Positions 37,236 through 40,236 of a DNA stretch of 40,236 nucleotides are shown here, piece by piece; the stretch's first letter is position 1; every line of letters begins with the position of its first letter. The notes below the pieces were generated by a model that saw only the letters and a list, made by a program, of their open reading frames with translations, was not told the origin of the DNA and ran no database searches. The position numbers and the translations under genes were made by a program. Origin of the DNA: Deltaproteobacteria bacterium (GTDB lineage Bacteria; Desulfobacterota; Deferrimicrobia; Deferrimicrobiales; Deferrimicrobiaceae); the NCBI GenBank assembly GCA_016220005.1, contig JACRIV010000032.1, forward strand, positions 1 through 40,236, written 5' to 3'.

Positions 37236-37915
37236 TTCCTTTCGAGGCTCCTCTTCTCCAGCTCCTTCACGTCGCGCCCCAGCTTCTGGAGGTAGGCCAC
37301 CAGCGTGTCCAACTCCGTGATCTCCCCCCGGACCGGACCGGGCGTTACGAGCGCCCGCTGGTTTGCTGCGGGGAAGTTCGGATCGGCCACCTGAAGCCGA
37401 AATGCGTCGATCTGGCGGGCCACCTCCTCGGGGCCGTATCCGTATCCCAGCACGGCGACCTTCTTCGCCGTGTAATCGGTGGAGAGTTTTTTCTCCGCGA
37501 GCCATCGGTAGGCGGGCATGTTCGATTTCGCGAACATCCCCTGCGGGTCGACCGTGTGCCGGTAGTGCCACGCATCGGGGTATTTCCCGCCGACGCGGGC
37601 CAGGTCCGGACCGGTACGGCGGGAGCCCCACAGGAACGGCCGGTCGTAGGCGAACTCTTCGGGCTTGGAGTACTCCCCGTAGCGCGCCACCTCCGTCCGC
37701 AGGGGGCGCACCGTCTGCGTGTGGCAGTTGTTGCACCCTTCCCGGATGTAGATGTCCCTCCCCTCGAGCTCGATCGCCGTGTAGGGCTTGATGTACCGGC
37801 TGACCGGCTGGGTGGACGGCATGAAGAGCGGGATGAAGGTGGTCACGAGCGTGCCCACCGAGATCACGACGACCGATGCGATCGCGAAGAGCACCGGTCT
37901 TTCGTACAGGTTCAT
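37232..37915 (-). CDS. ccoO: cbb3 oxidase subunit II (CcoO)
   Basis: YTAIELEGRDIYIREGCNNCHTQTVRPLRTEVARYGEYSKPEEFAYDRPFLWGSRRTGPDLARVGGKY. Confidence 0.97.
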   Translation of the reverse strand: MNLYERPVLFAIASVVVISVGTLVTTFIPLFMPSTQPVSRYIKPYTAIELEGRDIYIREGCNNCHTQTVRPLRTEVARYGEYSKPEEFAYDRPFLWGSRRTGPDLARVGGKYPDAWHYRHTVDPQGMFAKSNMPAYRWLAEKKLSTDYTAKKVAVLGYGYGPEEVARQIDAFRLQVADPNFPAANQRALVTPGPVRGEITELDTLVAYLQKLGRDVKELEKRSLERK

Positions 37916-39333
37916 CCGATTCCTCCTTTCCGGAACAGAGGGTTGCGGGAGGCGGCCATGGGCCTCGGGGCGGCGGTCTTGACCAGGTTGTAGGCGAACA
38001 CGACGATCCCGGCGAAGTACAGGACGCCGCCGGCGAAGCGGATCATCCAGAAGGGGTAGAAGGCGGCGACGACGTCGAGGAAGCTGTAGGCGAGCGACCC
38101 GTCGGGGTTGGTCGCCTTCAGCATGGCCCCCTGCATGATTCCGCCGATCCACAGCGTCACCGTGAAGAGGAGCTGCCCGACGAGGATGAGCCAGAAGTGG
38201 ACGTTCGCGAGCCGCACGCTGTATATCTCGCGTCCCGACGTCTTCGTCACGATGTAGTAGAGGGAGGCCGAGACGATCATCGTGACCCAGCCCATCGTCC
38301 CCATGTGGACGTGTCCCACGACCCATTCGGTGTAGTGGAAGAAGCTCGTCAGCGTCCGCAGCGCCTGGGTCGGCCCCTGGAGCGTCTGGAGGCCGTAGAA
38401 GGTGATCCCCAGGAGGAAGAACTTGGCGAGATAGTTCGTCCTCATCTGCTCCCAGTTCCCGTTCATCGTGTAGTACCCGTTGATGACGGACGCCCAGGAA
38501 GGGGCGATGAGAAACAGGCTGAAGGCGAGCGCGACGGTCTGGATCCACTCGGGCACGGGGGTCAGCATCAGGTGGTGCGCCCCGGTCCAGAGGTAGCCGA
38601 AGACGAGGGACCAGAAGGCGATGATCGAAAGCCGGTGGCTGTAGATGGACAGCCCCGTCGACTTCGGGAGGAAGTAGTAGAACATGGCGAGGATCGGGAA
38701 GGTGAAGACCGACGCGACCGCATTGTGCCCGAACCACCATTGGACATTGGCGTCGTTCACGCCGGCGTAGATCGAGTACGACTTGAAGAGGTTCACCGGG
38801 ACTTCAAGATTGTTGAGGATGTACACCGCCGCGACGGTGACCACGGTGGCGATGAGGAACCAGAGGGAGACGTACATCTGCTTCTCCCGGCGCCGGATCA
38901 GGGTCCCGAAGACGTTGGCGGCGAACATCACCCAGAGGACGACGACCCCGATATCCAGCGGCCATTCCAGCTCCGAGTATTCCTTGGACGTGTTGAGGCC
39001 GGCGAAAAGGGAAAGGGCGGCCAGAACGATCGCAGCGTTGAAAAGGTAGAGGTGCGCCTTGGCCAGCCGCGGGAACGCCAAGGGGGTGCGGGTAAGCTTC
39101 TCGAGGATGTAGTAGCTGCAGGCGAAGACCCCCGCGAGGGTGAACCCGAAGATCAACCCGTTGGTATGCACGACCCGGAGGCGGCCGAAGGCGAGCCACG
39201 GAGTCAGGTTCAGCGCGGGATGGAACATCTCGGCGGCGAGCCACAGGCCGACGATCAGGCCCACGATCAGCCAGAAGACCGCGGAAAAGGCGAACCTCCT
39301 TGCGATTGATGCGCCGTGACTGTCGTCCTTCAT
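37912..39333 (-). CDS. ccoN: cbb3 oxidase subunit I (CcoN)
   Basis: TNGLIFGFTLAGVFACSYYILEKL; VQWWFGHNAVASVFTFPILAMFYYFLPK; HHLMLTPVPEW; HYTEWVVGHVHMGTMGW. Confidence 0.96.
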   Translation of the reverse strand: MKDDSHGASIARRFAFSAVFWLIVGLIVGLWLAAEMFHPALNLTPWLAFGRLRVVHTNGLIFGFTLAGVFACSYYILEKLTRTPLAFPRLAKAHLYLFNAAIVLAALSLFAGLNTSKEYSELEWPLDIGVVVLWVMFAANVFGTLIRRREKQMYVSLWFLIATVVTVAAVYILNNLEVPVNLFKSYSIYAGVNDANVQWWFGHNAVASVFTFPILAMFYYFLPKSTGLSIYSHRLSIIAFWSLVFGYLWTGAHHLMLTPVPEWIQTVALAFSLFLIAPSWASVINGYYTMNGNWEQMRTNYLAKFFLLGITFYGLQTLQGPTQALRTLTSFFHYTEWVVGHVHMGTMGWVTMIVSASLYYIVTKTSGREIYSVRLANVHFWLILVGQLLFTVTLWIGGIMQGAMLKATNPDGSLAYSFLDVVAAFYPFWMIRFAGGVLYFAGIVVFAYNLVKTAAPRPMAASRNPLFRKGGIG

Positions 39334-39785
39334 GGTCCCTCCTCCGCGATTCCTGCCTCGAATGCAGGGGTGTATTCTTCCTGGTCCGCAAGCATTCGGA
39401 TGGTATATTCCCCGAGCTTCGCCGCGAGAACGCCCTGGATCTCCTTCCATGCCGAGTGGGCGGCGCACCGCGAGGCCAGGGAGCACGTTTCCCTTTCCAC
39501 CATGCAGTCGTTCAGGGAGATAGGCCCCTCCACGGCCTCGATCACCTGGAGGAGCGTGATGTCCGCAGGGCTGCGTGTGAGGCGGAATCCGCCCCGGACC
39601 CCCCGCGCGGAGGACAGTATCCCGCTCTTGACGAACTTCTGCAGGATCTTGGCCAGGAAACTCGGGGGGATCCCTCGGGGGCGAGCGACCTCCATGACGG
39701 TGTGGACCTTGAGGGGCCTTCGCGCCATGAAAATCAGACAGCGGATGGCGTAGTCGGTTTCGCGGGAAATCCTCATATCGGACAA
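39330..39785 (-). CDS. Rrf2 family transcriptional regulator with candidate [Fe-S] cysteines
   Basis: MRISRETDYAIRCLIFMA...IPPSFLAKILQKFVKSGILSSARGVRGGFRLTRSPADITLLQVIEAVEGPI...NDCMVERETCSLASRC (C-x6-C-x5-C); stop overlaps ccoN start. Confidence 0.93.
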   Translation of the reverse strand: MSDMRISRETDYAIRCLIFMARRPLKVHTVMEVARPRGIPPSFLAKILQKFVKSGILSSARGVRGGFRLTRSPADITLLQVIEAVEGPISLNDCMVERETCSLASRCAAHSAWKEIQGVLAAKLGEYTIRMLADQEEYTPAFEAGIAEEGP

Positions 39786-39923
39786 TATCTATCTGATTTG
39801 ATGTTCACTGTCAACGCAAATCGTCGCAATTATTGGAATTAAGATTAAATAAATTTGGAAAAACTTCCGAAAAGGAAGGGAGAGGATGGGCGGGGGAGCC
39901 TCGTCCTCGAGCGAGGGGAATCC

Positions 39924-40236
39924 TTGATCGCCGTTCTTGTCGGCACCACGTTTCTCCAATTCCTGGCGGCGTTCCTGTCGATCCGGTTCGTATATCACCG
40001 CCGGCTGGGCCGCCCTTGGCTTCTCGTCACTCTTGCCCTGCTCATCATGGGGGGATTCCGGTTCTTCACGATCGTCGGAAGCCTCCCGGAATCCGCTAGC
40101 TGGACGGTGGAGCTCGGCAGTCCCCAGGAGGCCGGCCGGTGGCTTACCGACCCGGGTATGGAGCCGATCGCCCTGCTTGTCTCCCTCCTGCTGGCGTCCG
40201 GATTCGCCCTCACGGACCGATGGTTCCGCCTGAGGG
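39924..40236 (+). CDS. N-terminus of a polytopic membrane protein (3' truncated by window), TTG start; not in ORF track
   Basis: LIAVLVGTTFLQFLAAFLSIRFVYHRRLGRPWLLVTLALLIMGGFRFFTIVGS...IALLVSLLLASGFALTDRWFRL; open frame with three hydrophobic segments. Confidence 0.55.
   Translation, partial: MIAVLVGTTFLQFLAAFLSIRFVYHRRLGRPWLLVTLALLIMGGFRFFTIVGSLPESASWTVELGSPQEAGRWLTDPGMEPIALLVSLLLASGFALTDRWFRLR

Noticed and set aside
37876-39309. 477-aa plus-strand ORF
   Set aside because: Antisense shadow of ccoN (HHDD/EGEE-rich), no domain resemblance
1-40236. CRISPR arrays, tRNA/rRNA genes, complete transposons or prophage
   Set aside because: No regularly spaced repeats, tRNA-like cloverleaf, rRNA motifs, transposase or phage structural genes recognised on either strand

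Overview
High-GC (~63-65%), densely coded chromosomal window. Gene content suggests a deltaproteobacterial/Desulfobacterota-like organism, but that is inference only. Contents in order: (1) 3' end of a malic enzyme, a small Cys4 zinc-ribbon protein, and a chalcone-isomerase-like exported protein with a TetR regulator. (2) A beta-oxidation operon (etfB-etfA-3HCDH/ECH-thiolase-ACAD), with a perfect 25-bp palindrome between the -35 and -10 of its promoter and a nested inverted repeat between etfB and etfA. (3) Gene remnants (acyl-CoA ligase, histidine kinase/REC) followed by a B12-binding radical SAM protein resembling HpnR. (4) Isochorismatase, CapA, alpha/beta hydrolase, phosphoribosyltransferase, Tpx and Mut7-C genes. 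(5) A degraded formate dehydrogenase locus: truncated alpha subunit, FeS subunit with a displaced stop, NrfD-like subunit, fdhE. (6) rtcA, oxidoreductases, a second ACAD, class I FBP aldolase, a glycine-zipper lipoprotein, FapA/DUF342, CHRD and PEBP proteins. (7) A zinc alcohol dehydrogenase directly downstream of an OsmC-family gene interrupted by one in-frame TGA at the position of the catalytic Cys, with a bSECIS-like hairpin just downstream; this is a strong selenoprotein candidate. (8) A complete cbb3 oxidase cluster (Rrf2-ccoN-O-Q-P-G-H-safE-I-S) in which ccoG looks disrupted. The strongest leads are the putative Sec-OsmC/ADH operon, the TetR operator and the nested repeat. No CRISPR array, rRNA or tRNA was recognised.
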